Shown piece after piece: positions 52,148 through 60,368 of a stretch of 64,000 nucleotides of DNA; the stretch's first letter is position 1; each line of letters opens with the position of its first letter. Under the pieces are notes generated by a model, which made no database searches, was not told the origin of the DNA, and worked only from the letters and a program-made list of their open reading frames with translations. The DNA is from Arcobacter sp. CECT 8983 (GTDB lineage Bacteria > Campylobacterota > Campylobacteria > Campylobacterales > Arcobacteraceae), in NCBI RefSeq assembly GCF_004118855.1, contig NZ_PDKF01000008.1, forward strand, positions 124,001 through 188,000, in the 5' to 3' direction. Made by a program: the position numbers and the translations under genes.

Positions 52148-52366
52148 TGTACAATAATTGTACACCAATGTACCTTAAATTAGCATAGAATATTAAATTA
52201 AAGCTTTTTTACTTAAACTTCAATAACAATTGATATGTGAATAGACAATAAAATAGCCATTTAATGCTTTTTTTATTACTTTTTGTAACTTTTTTTTCAA
52301 GAATAAAAAATTGTCGAATGCTTAACAGAAATTGTACATTAAAGAGAATAAACATTATGCTATACT
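52148..52366 (+). promoter_or_regulatory. acnB upstream control region: TGTACA palindrome, half-sites and promoter
   Basis: The 338-bp gap 52057-52394 has no gene. It contains a perfect 17-bp palindrome TGTACAAT-A-ATTGTACA (52148-52164), a further TGTAC (52170-52174), and ATTGTACA again at 52331-52338, which covers the -35 position of a TATACT -10 (52361-52366). The arrangement suggests a dimeric regulator binding two sites about 175 bp apart. The upstream part is otherwise AT-rich without clear signals. Confidence 0.55.
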
Positions 52367-52394
52367 AGTGCTACAAATTTATTAGGAGATCTAT

Positions 52395-54971
52395 ATGAGT
52401 TTATTAGCTACTTATAAAGCGCATACTGAAGAAAGATTAAATGAAGGTGGATTACCACCATTACCATTAACTGCTGAACAAACTGCAGAATTAGTTGAAT
52501 TATTAAAAGCTAATCCAGTAGAAGAAGCAGAATACTGCTTAGAATTATTTAAAAACAAAATTAACCCAGGTGTTGATGAAGCTGCATACGTAAAAGCTGC
52601 TTTTTTAAATGATATTGTACAAGGGAATGTTGCATGTTCTGTTATTTCTAAGACTGAAGCTGTTGAAATCTTAGGAAAAATGATGGGTGGATTCAATGTA
52701 ACTCCATTAATTGAAGCACTTAAAGTTGAAGAAGTAGCTGATATTGCTGCTACACAATTAAAAAATACTATCTTAGTATATGATGCATTCAATGATGTAA
52801 AAGATTTAATGGATGCTGGAAATGCTAAAGCTAAAGAAGTTATTGAATCATGGGCAAATGCTGAGTGGTTCACTAATAAACCAGCATTAAAAGAAGAAAT
52901 CAAATTAACTGTTTACAAAATTCCAGGTGAAACAAATACAGATGATTTATCTCCTGCAACTGTTGCATTTACAAGACCTGATATTCCATTACACGCAACT
53001 GCAATGTTACAATCAAGAATGGAAAAACCATTAGAAACAATGGAAGAGTTAAGACAAAAAGGTAACCCTTTAGCATACGTTGGTGATGTTGTTGGTACGG
53101 GTTCTTCAAGAAAATCAGGTATTAACTCTGTTCAATGGCACATGGGAAGAGACATTCCAGGTGTACCAAATAAGAGAACTGGTGGTGTTGTAATTGGTTC
53201 TATTATTGCTCCAATTTTCTTTAATACTGCAGAAGATTCAGGATGTTTACCAATTGAAGCTCCAGTTGATGAATTAGAAACTGGTGATGAAATTGTTGTT
53301 AAGCCATATGCTGGACAAATTCTTAAAAATGGTGAAGTAGTTTCTGAATTTAAATTAGCTCCGAATACAATGACTGATGAAATGAGAGCAGGTGGTAGAA
53401 TTCCTTTAATTATTGGTAAAGGATTAACTGCAAAAGCAAGAGAAGTATTAGGATTAGAAGCTTCTGATATGTTCTTAGCACCTGAGCAACCAGCAGATTC
53501 TGGAAAAGGTTATTCTCAAGCACAAAAAATGGTTGGAAAAGCTTGTGGTCTTGAAGGTGTTAGACCAGGTATGTATGTTGAACCAATCGCTACAACTGTT
53601 GGGTCTCAAGATACAACTGGACCTATGACAAGAGATGAGATTAAAGAGCTAGCAGCACTTAGCTTTGGTGCTGATATGGTTATGCAATCATTCTGTCACA
53701 CTGCTGCTTATCCAAAACCAGCAGACATTAAATTAAGACATACTTTACCTGATTTCATCAACTCAAGAGGTGGTGTAACACTTAAGCCAGGTGATGGAAT
53801 TATTCACTCTTGGTTAAATAGACTTTGTTTACCAGATACAGTAGGTACTGGTGGAGATTCACATACAAGATTCCCAATTGGTATCTCATTCCCAGCTGGT
53901 TCTGGTCTTATTGCATTTGCAGGAGTTACAGGGATGATGCCTTTAACTATGCCAGAATCTGTTCTTGTAAGATTTAAAGGTGAAATGCAACCAGGTATTA
54001 CTTTAAGAGACTTAGTAAATGCTATTCCATATCAAGCTATTCAAGATGGATTATTAACTGTTCCTAAGAAAAATAAAAAGAATATTTTTGCTGGTACAAT
54101 TATTGAAATTCAAGGTTTACCACAACTTAAAGTTGAACAAGCATTCGAATTATCAGATGCAGCAGCAGAAAGATCAGCAGCAGCTTGTTCTGTTCAATTA
54201 GACAAAGAACCAATTATTGAATACTTATCTTCAAATATTGCTTTAATCGAAAAAATGATTGAAGAAGGTTATGAAGATGCAAGAACTCTTCAAAGAAGAG
54301 CTGATAAAATGAAAGAATGGATTGCTAATCCTGAATTATTACAGCCTGATGAAGATGCAGAGTACAAAGCTGTAATAGAAATTGACTTAAATACAATTAC
54401 AGAGCCAATTTTAGCTTGTCCAAATGATCCAGATGATGTTGATACTTTAACAAACATCTTAGCTGATGAAAATAGAATCCATAAAATTGACGAAGTATTC
54501 GTTGGTTCTTGTATGACTAACATTGGATTATTCAGAGCTTTAGGTGAAGTTCTTAAAGGTGAGGGTGCAGTTCCTACTAAATTATGGGTTGCTCCTCCAA
54601 CAAAAATGGATGAAGCTCAATTAGTTGAAGAAGGATACTACGCTACATTTGCAGCAGCAGGTGCAAGACTTGAAATCCCTGGATGTTCTTTATGTATGGG
54701 TAACCAAGCTTCTGTTTCTGAAGGTGCAGCAGTATTCTCTACTTCTACAAGAAACTTTGATAATAGACTTGGAAAAGGTTCTCAAGTTTACTTAGGATCA
54801 GCAGAAGTTGCAGCAGTTACAGCACTTTTAGGAAGATTACCATCTAAAGAAGAGTATATGGAAATCGTACCTAAGAAAATCACTGAACAAAATAAAGATG
54901 GAGTTTACAAATACTTAAACTTCAATCAAGTATCTAAAGAACATTTAACTACATTAGTTACTTCTAGATAA
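52395..54971 (+). CDS. acnB: Aconitate hydratase B (2-methylisocitrate dehydratase)
   Basis: 858 residues, the AcnB length and domain order: N-terminal HEAT-like domain (1-160), swivel domain (about 165-370; [49 protein letters not shown]), then the cluster domains with [22 protein letters not shown], and the [4Fe-4S] ligands in SCMTNIG and [11 protein letters not shown]. It interconverts citrate and isocitrate in the (oxidative or reductive) TCA cycle. A hairpin terminator follows at 54982. Preceded by AGGAGATC. Confidence 0.97.
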   Translation: MSLLATYKAHTEERLNEGGLPPLPLTAEQTAELVELLKANPVEEAEYCLELFKNKINPGVDEAAYVKAAFLNDIVQGNVACSVISKTEAVEILGKMMGGFNVTPLIEALKVEEVADIAATQLKNTILVYDAFNDVKDLMDAGNAKAKEVIESWANAEWFTNKPALKEEIKLTVYKIPGETNTDDLSPATVAFTRPDIPLHATAMLQSRMEKPLETMEELRQKGNPLAYVGDVVGTGSSRKSGINSVQWHMGRDIPGVPNKRTGGVVIGSIIAPIFFNTAEDSGCLPIEAPVDELETGDEIVVKPYAGQILKNGEVVSEFKLAPNTMTDEMRAGGRIPLIIGKGLTAKAREVLGLEASDMFLAPEQPADSGKGYSQAQKMVGKACGLEGVRPGMYVEPIATTVGSQDTTGPMTRDEIKELAALSFGADMVMQSFCHTAAYPKPADIKLRHTLPDFINSRGGVTLKPGDGIIHSWLNRLCLPDTVGTGGDSHTRFPIGISFPAGSGLIAFAGVTGMMPLTMPESVLVRFKGEMQPGITLRDLVNAIPYQAIQDGLLTVPKKNKKNIFAGTIIEIQGLPQLKVEQAFELSDAAAERSAAACSVQLDKEPIIEYLSSNIALIEKMIEEGYEDARTLQRRADKMKEWIANPELLQPDEDAEYKAVIEIDLNTITEPILACPNDPDDVDTLTNILADENRIHKIDEVFVGSCMTNIGLFRALGEVLKGEGAVPTKLWVAPPTKMDEAQLVEEGYYATFAAAGARLEIPGCSLCMGNQASVSEGAAVFSTSTRNFDNRLGKGSQVYLGSAEVAAVTALLGRLPSKEEYMEIVPKKITEQNKDGVYKYLNFNQVSKEHLTTLVTSR

Positions 54972-54981
54972 TATTAAATAA

Positions 54982-55010
54982 AGGCAAAAAGGGAAACCTT
55001 TTTGTCTTTT
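54982..55010 (+). terminator. Intrinsic terminator of acnB
   Basis: AAGGCAAAAAGG / CCTTTTTGTCTT stem with loop GAAA (one G-U pair), followed by TTTTACTATTTATTTT. Eleven bases after the acnB stop. Confidence 0.85.
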
Positions 55011-55115
55011 ACTATTTATTTTAATACTATTTCTTCTTAAAATTTTATCTTTCTTAATATTATTTACTGTAATATATTTCTCTACATGACTAAAAAAATA
55101 CATAAAGGATAAAAA

Positions 55116-55295
55116 TTGAGTTTACAAGTAAATGGAATTTTAGGATTTATTTTATTATTCTTAGACATTATAGCAATAATTAAAATAGTAAATAGTGGTG
55201 CTACCACAGTAAGAAAAGCAATATGGATATTAATAATTTTATTCTTACCTTTTATAGGTTTAGTTGCTTGGTATTTTCTTGGGCCAAGAGGGTAG
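55116..55295 (+). CDS. Small PLDc_N-type membrane protein
   Basis: 59 residues from a TTG start at 55116, with AAAGGA about 6 bases upstream. It consists of two transmembrane helices; the second is followed by the PLDc_N (phospholipase D-nuclease N-terminal-like) signature LPFIGLVAWYFLGPRG. Such two-helix proteins occur alone in many bacteria; function unknown. An upstream gene terminator (acnB) and a 100-bp gap make it a separate unit. Confidence 0.7.
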   Translation: MSLQVNGILGFILLFLDIIAIIKIVNSGATTVRKAIWILIILFLPFIGLVAWYFLGPRG

Positions 55296-55328
55296 GTATA
55301 AAAGAAGATATTTTATATCTTCTTTTCC

Positions 55329-56024
55329 CTAGTTATTTTTTCTTTTTTTATAATCAAAATATATAAATATAGTATATATTAAAATTCCAATACCACTTAT
55401 ATAAGATAATCCTTCTTTTAGTTCATTTATATTACTTGAAAAAAATGCTATAGCTACAGCTAAGGGTGTTATTCCAATAATAGTTGCTAAGATAAATTTT
55501 AAATAGTTCATACTTAAAGCACCTGCAATTAGACTTACTCCATCATTTGATAAAAAAGGAGACACTCTAAATATAATTACACTAAAGAAACCATAATTAT
55601 TTATCCAAAAATCTAATTTATCAAAACTTTTTTTACTTATATATTTTTTTAATGTATTTTCACTGATTGTATTTCCTATAACATAAGCCAACGTAGAAGC
55701 CAAAAATACGCCAATTAGACTTATTATAACAGAAGGAATAAAACCATATACTAAAGCAGCAATTATCATAGGTAGCCAAGAGGGGAATACTACTAAAAAT
55801 AGTTGAAAAATCATTATTAAAATTAAAATGATTGCACCCCAGATACCATATGATTTTATATGGTTTGTGATTTCTTCTTTATTCCCCGAACTAAAAACTT
55901 CCCATAATTCATTTATATTATTTTTAAAACTATCATTTATAAAATATAAAATTAATATCAATATTATAAATACAAAACTTGTAATAATTGGAAAATATTT
56001 TATATATTTTTTATTAATACTCAT
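55329..56024 (-). CDS. TVP38/TMEM64 (VTT) family membrane protein
   Basis: 231 residues with about six hydrophobic segments. The VTT signature region is FPSWLPMIIAALVYGFIPS ... LIGVFLASTLAYVIGNT and FRVSPFLSNDGVSLIAGALSMNY. Related to DedA (the gene at 14340) and to eukaryotic scramblases; substrate unknown. Its start overlaps by 11 bp the end of the endonuclease/exonuclease/phosphatase-type gene upstream, so both form an operon on the minus strand. Confidence 0.85.
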   Translation of the reverse strand: MSINKKYIKYFPIITSFVFIILILILYFINDSFKNNINELWEVFSSGNKEEITNHIKSYGIWGAIILILIMIFQLFLVVFPSWLPMIIAALVYGFIPSVIISLIGVFLASTLAYVIGNTISENTLKKYISKKSFDKLDFWINNYGFFSVIIFRVSPFLSNDGVSLIAGALSMNYLKFILATIIGITPLAVAIAFFSSNINELKEGLSYISGIGILIYTIFIYFDYKKRKNN

Positions 56025-57018
56025 TTGTTGTTATCTCTTTCTTTTGCAAAGTAGATAATTCCAAACTTGTTAAAATGGCAAAATGATCAGAACCATAGTA
56101 AGGCAATCTTTCAATTTTATTTACCTTAAAGTGTTTACTATGAAAAAGATGGTCTAAAGGCCATCTAAAAAACCAATATTTCGCATTATAAGTGTTATAA
56201 ATACCTCTTCCAACTCTTGGGTCTAAAAGTTTACTGATCTTTTTGAAAGTTTTTGTAGATCTAGACCAAGCAACATCATTTAAATCTCCAGTAACTATTA
56301 CTGGTAGTTCTTTTTCATTTAAACTTTTAGCTAATATTATTAACTCAACATCTCTATTAGTAGATTTTTCATTTTCAGTAGGACTTGGAGGTTTTGGATG
56401 TAAAAAATATGCTTTGATTTTCTGTTTTGAAGGTAAAATTATTTCTGAGTGTATAGAAGGTACTTTATCTTCAACTAAATATTTTATTTCAGAAAACTCT
56501 ATTTTGAATTTAGAATAAAGGTGCATTCCATAAAGATTATCTAAAGGACATTTTACATTATATATATATTTTGATTCTATTGAAGCTAATTCTTCTTCCC
56601 ACCATTTGTTTGTTTCTAAAGTAATAATAATATCAGGATCATATTTATTTATTAGTTCAATAAACTTTTTTGTATTTTTATTGTGCATTAAAACATTTGC
56701 TGTCATTATCTTTATTAAATTATTTCTTTCTGTTGTATTTTCAACTTCTTTAGGATAGAAAATAGTATAAGGAACAATATATATTGTTTGATACAATAAA
56801 ATAGCGCTTGTAACAATAATTAAAAATATAGAAAGTTCTTTTGACAAGTCTAAGAAGATAATTTCTGTACATAGTAATATAAATGAAGAAAATATAAGAA
56901 TTAGTCTAGGAAATTCCCAAAATCTAACAGTCCAATGTCTATGTTGAAGCAAGGGTAACAAAGTTGCAATTAATAAAAAGAATAAAATCAAAAGAAATGT
57001 TATTTCAACATCAATCAA
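56014..57018 (-). CDS. Membrane-anchored endonuclease/exonuclease/phosphatase (EEP) family protein
   Basis: 334 residues. Three transmembrane helices in the first ~95 residues, then an EEP domain with MTANVLMHNKNTKKFIELI, DIIITLETN (metal Glu), VTGDLNDVAWSRSTK (D-x-N) and the final GSDHFAILTSLEL (catalytic Asp-His). This resembles YafD-type proteins; the substrate may be nucleic acid, inositol phosphate or lipid phosphate. Operon with the VTT-family gene, suggesting membrane lipid chemistry, which is inference. Confidence 0.83.
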   Translation of the reverse strand: MIDVEITFLLILFFLLIATLLPLLQHRHWTVRFWEFPRLILIFSSFILLCTEIIFLDLSKELSIFLIIVTSAILLYQTIYIVPYTIFYPKEVENTTERNNLIKIMTANVLMHNKNTKKFIELINKYDPDIIITLETNKWWEEELASIESKYIYNVKCPLDNLYGMHLYSKFKIEFSEIKYLVEDKVPSIHSEIILPSKQKIKAYFLHPKPPSPTENEKSTNRDVELIILAKSLNEKELPVIVTGDLNDVAWSRSTKTFKKISKLLDPRVGRGIYNTYNAKYWFFRWPLDHLFHSKHFKVNKIERLPYYGSDHFAILTSLELSTLQKKEITTNEY

Positions 57019-57211
57019 AGGTAACCTTTCGTAAATAGAATTTTAAAATATTAGCATAAATACTCTATTATTAAAATATTTGATTTTTATTATTAAAATA
57101 TATTATCTGAAATATTGTAATTTTAAATGTAATGGAAACTGTTTTATGAAAAATCATTCACTATTAATTAGAAATATTGTATTATTAATAAAATAATTCT
57201 AAGGATTTATC

Positions 57212-57805
57212 ATATCAACTATAAAAGAGACTAAAAAAAATAATATTATTGAAAATGCATTAAAGCTTTTTTCTCAAAAAGGTTTTTATAATACAACTAT
57301 TCCTGATATTGCAAAAGCTATGAAGATGAGTGTGGGTAATATGTACAATTACTTTTCTTCAAAAGAAGAATTAGCAAAGTTTGCAATTAAGTATTCAACT
57401 AATATCTTAGCTAATGATTTAAGAGAAATTAATCAAATGGAAATTTCATCTAGGGATAAAGTTTTTTTATTTACAAGAAAATATTTAGAAAATGTTCAAG
57501 ATTCACCAGAAGTAATTGAATATTTTTTAAGGGTTTACTTATCAAATAGAGAAGTATTTAATAAAGATTGTGAAGGTTTTTTATGTGTAAGTGAATTTGT
57601 AACTGAAGTAATGATTTTACTTGATGAAGGAGCTGCTAAAAATGAGTTTAGACAACAAGAGTTCTTTCCTGCTTTTGCAATGATTATGGGAGCATTAGGT
57701 GGTTTTGCTTTTCTTTCAGGAGAAAAGGTTTTAGAAAAAGATATAGCATTTTACTCTGATGACGTTGCTGAAAATATCTACAGAGCTTTAAAGTACGAAG
57801 GTTAA
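57212..57805 (+). CDS. TetR/AcrR-family regulator with apparent ATA start
   Basis: From 57212 the protein has 197 residues: a TetR DNA-binding domain (about 1-55; KNNIIENALKLFSQKGF, TTIPDIAKAMKMSVGNMYNYF) and a ligand/dimer domain ending in NIYRALKYEG. The only ATG/GTG/TTG in the reading frame upstream of the core is the ATG at 57320, which would remove the helix-turn-helix. The frame opens after TAA at 57200-57202. AAGGA (57201-57205) sits 6 nt before ATA 57212-57214; ATC at 57209 is the alternative. I therefore infer a non-standard start, or a base change in this strain. It is followed by a terminator and the sensor-type hydrogenase; likely controls hydrogenase genes through palindromes at 60222 and 60331. 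Confidence 0.8.
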   Translation: MSTIKETKKNNIIENALKLFSQKGFYNTTIPDIAKAMKMSVGNMYNYFSSKEELAKFAIKYSTNILANDLREINQMEISSRDKVFLFTRKYLENVQDSPEVIEYFLRVYLSNREVFNKDCEGFLCVSEFVTEVMILLDEGAAKNEFRQQEFFPAFAMIMGALGGFAFLSGEKVLEKDIAFYSDDVAENIYRALKYEG

Positions 57806-57816
57806 CAAAATTAATT

Positions 57817-57849
57817 AAAAGAAGGTAGTTAACAAACTATCTTCTTTTT
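57817..57849 (+). terminator. Intrinsic terminator after the TetR gene
   Basis: AAAAGAAGGTAGTT / AACTATCTTCTTTT stem (one G-U pair) with loop AACA and a final T-run. It ends only 19 bp before the start of the next gene, so no separate promoter fits between them. Confidence 0.8.
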
Positions 57850-57868
57850 AGAAAGTAGTTTTTTGGTA

Positions 57869-58768
57869 ATGAATAATAAAATTAAAAAACCAAAAATAGT
57901 TTGGCTACAAGCTATAACATGTAATGGCAATACACACTCATTATTAAGTGCAAATGCAAACAGATTAAAACTATTTTTAGATAGTTTTGACTTAGTTTAT
58001 CATCCTTCTTTAACTACTGATACTTTATTAAATGACTTATTAATAGAAAAAAATGAAATTGACTTTTTACTTGTTGAAGGTGCTATTACTTCAAATAAAG
58101 ATTTCTTTCAAATATCAGACCAAGGTATAAATGAAGCTTTAAAAAAGCTTGTTTTAAAATCAAAGTATTTAATAGCAATTGGTTCTTGTGCCTCGTATGG
58201 AGGAGTTCATCAAAAATTTGAACAAAATGATGATATTTGTGGTTTAACTGATGCTTTAGATGAAACAGATATATCATATTTAACCCATCCAATTATAAAT
58301 CTAACTGGTTGTCCTGTTCATCCTGAGTGGATATTTCAAACTTTGTTTTCTCTAAAAGAGTATAAAAAAGTTCCTTTAGATGAAAAAGGAAGACCTAAAG
58401 AGATTTACTCTTATTTAGCTCACCATGGTTGTACTAGAAATGAGTATTTTGAGTGGAAAGTTGAAGCAAAATCCTTTGGACTTAAAGAGGGATGTCTTTT
58501 TTATGAACAAGGATGTCGAGGTCCTATGACTCACTCAAATTGCAATAAAATACTTTGGAATGATGTAAATACAAAAACAAGAGCTGGTATGCCATGTATT
58601 GGTTGTACTGAGTTTGATTTCCCTAGAAATAATATGCTTGAAACAAAAAAGAATATAGGAATTCCTGATGAAGTGCCATTAGGAGTTACTAAAAGGGCAT
58701 ATCTTTCATTAGCTGGTGTTGCAAAGACTTTTAAAATAGATAGATTGAATGAAAAGATTATTAAATGA
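57869..58768 (+). CDS. Cytosolic [NiFe] hydrogenase small subunit, sensor-type (HupU/HoxB-like)
   Basis: 299 residues from ATG 57869. There is no twin-arginine signal peptide, so it stays in the cytosol. Fe-S ligand regions: WLQAITCNGNTHS (proximal), IGSCASYGGVH, TGCPVHPEW, HHGCTRNEYFEW, EGCLFYEQGCRGPMTHSNC and GMPCIGCTE. The usual second Cys of the proximal CxxC is Asn here. Family members are hydrogen-sensing or uptake hydrogenases of group 2. No clear ribosome site precedes the ATG, and the TetR terminator lies just upstream, so expression by read-through is likely. Its stop overlaps the next start by 4 bp. Confidence 0.85.
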   Translation: MNNKIKKPKIVWLQAITCNGNTHSLLSANANRLKLFLDSFDLVYHPSLTTDTLLNDLLIEKNEIDFLLVEGAITSNKDFFQISDQGINEALKKLVLKSKYLIAIGSCASYGGVHQKFEQNDDICGLTDALDETDISYLTHPIINLTGCPVHPEWIFQTLFSLKEYKKVPLDEKGRPKEIYSYLAHHGCTRNEYFEWKVEAKSFGLKEGCLFYEQGCRGPMTHSNCNKILWNDVNTKTRAGMPCIGCTEFDFPRNNMLETKKNIGIPDEVPLGVTKRAYLSLAGVAKTFKIDRLNEKIIK

Positions 58769-60120
58769 AAACTGTAGATATAGTAGAAAGAATAGAGGGC
58801 GAAGCAAAGCTTATTTGCCAATGGGATAAAGAAAAGATATCAGATGTAAAGATACAGTTTTTAAATTTTAGAGGTTTTGAGTTTATATTAAAAGATAAAC
58901 CCATTTTAGATGCATTAGTTTATACTCCAAGAATTTGTGGTATTTGTGGACAAGCTCATTTAAAAGCAACAGTTGAAGCAATAGAAGACATCTATAAAAA
59001 TCATAATGAAGAATTAACTCTAACAAACAAAGCAAAATTGCTTAGAGAGATAGGTTTAAATATTGAAATTATTGATTCACATATAAAGTGGTTTTATATG
59101 TTTATTATGCCTGATATTGTTAAGTTTTCAAATAATAGTTTAGAAGAGTATTCTGCATTAAAAGGAAAAAAATGGTTAGAAGCTTCAAGTATTGCAAGTG
59201 AAACTATCAAGTCTTTAGCTGTTATTGCAGGACAATGGCCTCATACTTCATATATGGTTCCAGGAGGAGTAGTTTCTGATCCTACATTATTAGATTTAGT
59301 AACTATGCAAAACTATATGGACCAAGCAATTAGATTTTATGAAAATAGTTTAATAGGTACTAATTTAGATACTTACCTTAGTTTTAATAAAAGTGAAGAC
59401 TTGTACAAAGTAAAAGGTGATTTAAAAGATTTTATTACAATTTCTTTTGAAAATGGTTTTGAAAAAATTGGAAAATCATACAATAGACATTTGGTATTAG
59501 GAGATTCTCTTTCTTTTGAAAAAGGCAAAATAAGTAGAAAATTAACTAAAAATATTGATTATGAAAACATAGAAGAGTTTACTACAAATAGTTTTGATAT
59601 TGACAAATCAAAAGTATCAAAAGAAGCATATACTTGGTCAAAAACTGCATTATATGCAAATAGTTTTTATGAAACAGGACCTCTTTCAAGAGCCGTAGTT
59701 CAAAATAGAAGTTTTGTAAGTGATATTCATAAACATTATAATGATTCAATGTTTACAAGAGTATTAGCACGAATGGATGAACTAGGCTTTTTACTTTCTA
59801 AAACAAAAGAGTTGATTCAACAAATAAATATAAATGAAGAATCTTTCATAAAACCAAAAGTTTCCCTAAAAGACTTTCATTACGGTATTGGTCAATCATC
59901 AGTAGAAGCCTGTAGGGGGTCTTTATATCATGATGTGGAAATTGAAAATGGAATTATTTCAAAATATGATGTTATAACACCTACTGTTTGGAACCTTGGA
60001 CCTGGGATTGATAATAAACTTTCAACTTCACAAAAAGCAATAGTAGGAATAGACTCTTTAGAAAAAGCAAAGTTGATTTTAAGAAGTTTTGATGTTTGTT
60101 CTGTTTGTACAACTCACTAA
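58765..60120 (+). CDS. Cytosolic [NiFe] hydrogenase large subunit, sensor-type (HupV/HoxC-like)
   Basis: 451 residues with the NiFe site motifs: L1 RICGICGQAH (about residues 56-65) and L2 DVCSVCTTH as the last residues of the protein. Catalytic large subunits normally carry a C-terminal extension after L2 that a protease removes; here translation stops exactly after the His, as in regulatory (H2-sensing) hydrogenases. The L2 is DVC rather than DPC. Partner of the preceding gene (4-bp ATGA overlap). No HupT/HoxJ kinase gene is seen in the window. Confidence 0.85.
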   Translation: MKTVDIVERIEGEAKLICQWDKEKISDVKIQFLNFRGFEFILKDKPILDALVYTPRICGICGQAHLKATVEAIEDIYKNHNEELTLTNKAKLLREIGLNIEIIDSHIKWFYMFIMPDIVKFSNNSLEEYSALKGKKWLEASSIASETIKSLAVIAGQWPHTSYMVPGGVVSDPTLLDLVTMQNYMDQAIRFYENSLIGTNLDTYLSFNKSEDLYKVKGDLKDFITISFENGFEKIGKSYNRHLVLGDSLSFEKGKISRKLTKNIDYENIEEFTTNSFDIDKSKVSKEAYTWSKTALYANSFYETGPLSRAVVQNRSFVSDIHKHYNDSMFTRVLARMDELGFLLSKTKELIQQININEESFIKPKVSLKDFHYGIGQSSVEACRGSLYHDVEIENGIISKYDVITPTVWNLGPGIDNKLSTSQKAIVGIDSLEKAKLILRSFDVCSVCTTH

Positions 60121-60125
60121 TTTTT

Positions 60126-60140
60126 GTTTCACTTTGAAAC
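60126..60140. promoter_or_regulatory. Inverted repeat GTTTCA-N3-TGAAAC after the sensor hydrogenase
   Basis: Perfect 6-bp arms with a 3-base spacer, five bases after the large-subunit stop. Too short for a terminator and without a U-run; possible operator for an unidentified regulator of the downstream hyd operon. Confidence 0.35.
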
Positions 60141-60221
60141 ATATTAATAAAAAATAAAAAAAACTTTAATCGTTATAACACTTATGTATTATTAGAACTA
60201 ATAATTCTCAATTAACGATAT

Positions 60222-60237
60222 AAATGAACGTTCATTT
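60222..60237. promoter_or_regulatory. Palindrome AAATGAACGTTCATTT, candidate TetR operator 1
   Basis: A perfect 16-bp palindrome in the 248-bp gap before hydA. It shares AAATGAA-N2-TTCATTT with the site at 60331-60348, centre-to-centre distance 110 bp. The size and symmetry suit a TetR-family dimer; the regulator gene at 57212 is the obvious candidate. Confidence 0.6.
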
Positions 60238-60330
60238 TATCAATGCTATGTTTATGCTACTAATTCAACAAAAATAATCATTTTTAATAATTTTATATTA
60301 AGTAATTAATAGTTAATTTTACAATGATAA

Positions 60331-60348
60331 TAAATGAATATTCATTTA
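60331..60348. promoter_or_regulatory. Palindrome TAAATGAATATTCATTTA, candidate TetR operator 2
   Basis: A perfect 18-bp palindrome 20 bp upstream of the hydA ATG. A -10-like GATAAT at 60326-60331 abuts it, so a bound repressor would cover the transcription start. Second copy of the site at 60222-60237. Confidence 0.6.
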
Positions 60349-60368
60349 AAACCTAAAAGGAGAAGGGG

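Noticed and set aside
52412-52903. 163-codon open frame opposite acnB
   Set aside because: Antisense to a strongly conserved gene with serine/alanine-rich composition of a complement artefact and no ribosome site.
57130-57165. Third copy of the AAATGAA-N2-TTCATTT palindrome before the TetR gene
   Set aside because: ATGAA and TTCA occur there but are separated by six bases rather than two, so no autoregulatory operator is claimed.
57320-57805. ATG at 57320 as start of the TetR protein
   Set aside because: It would delete most of the helix-turn-helix that is clearly encoded in frame upstream, and no ribosome site precedes it.
60213-60217. TAACG upstream of the hyd operon as a fourth adhesin-type box
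   Set aside because: Single copy, with no second TAACG at 12 bp and no -10 at the required distance.
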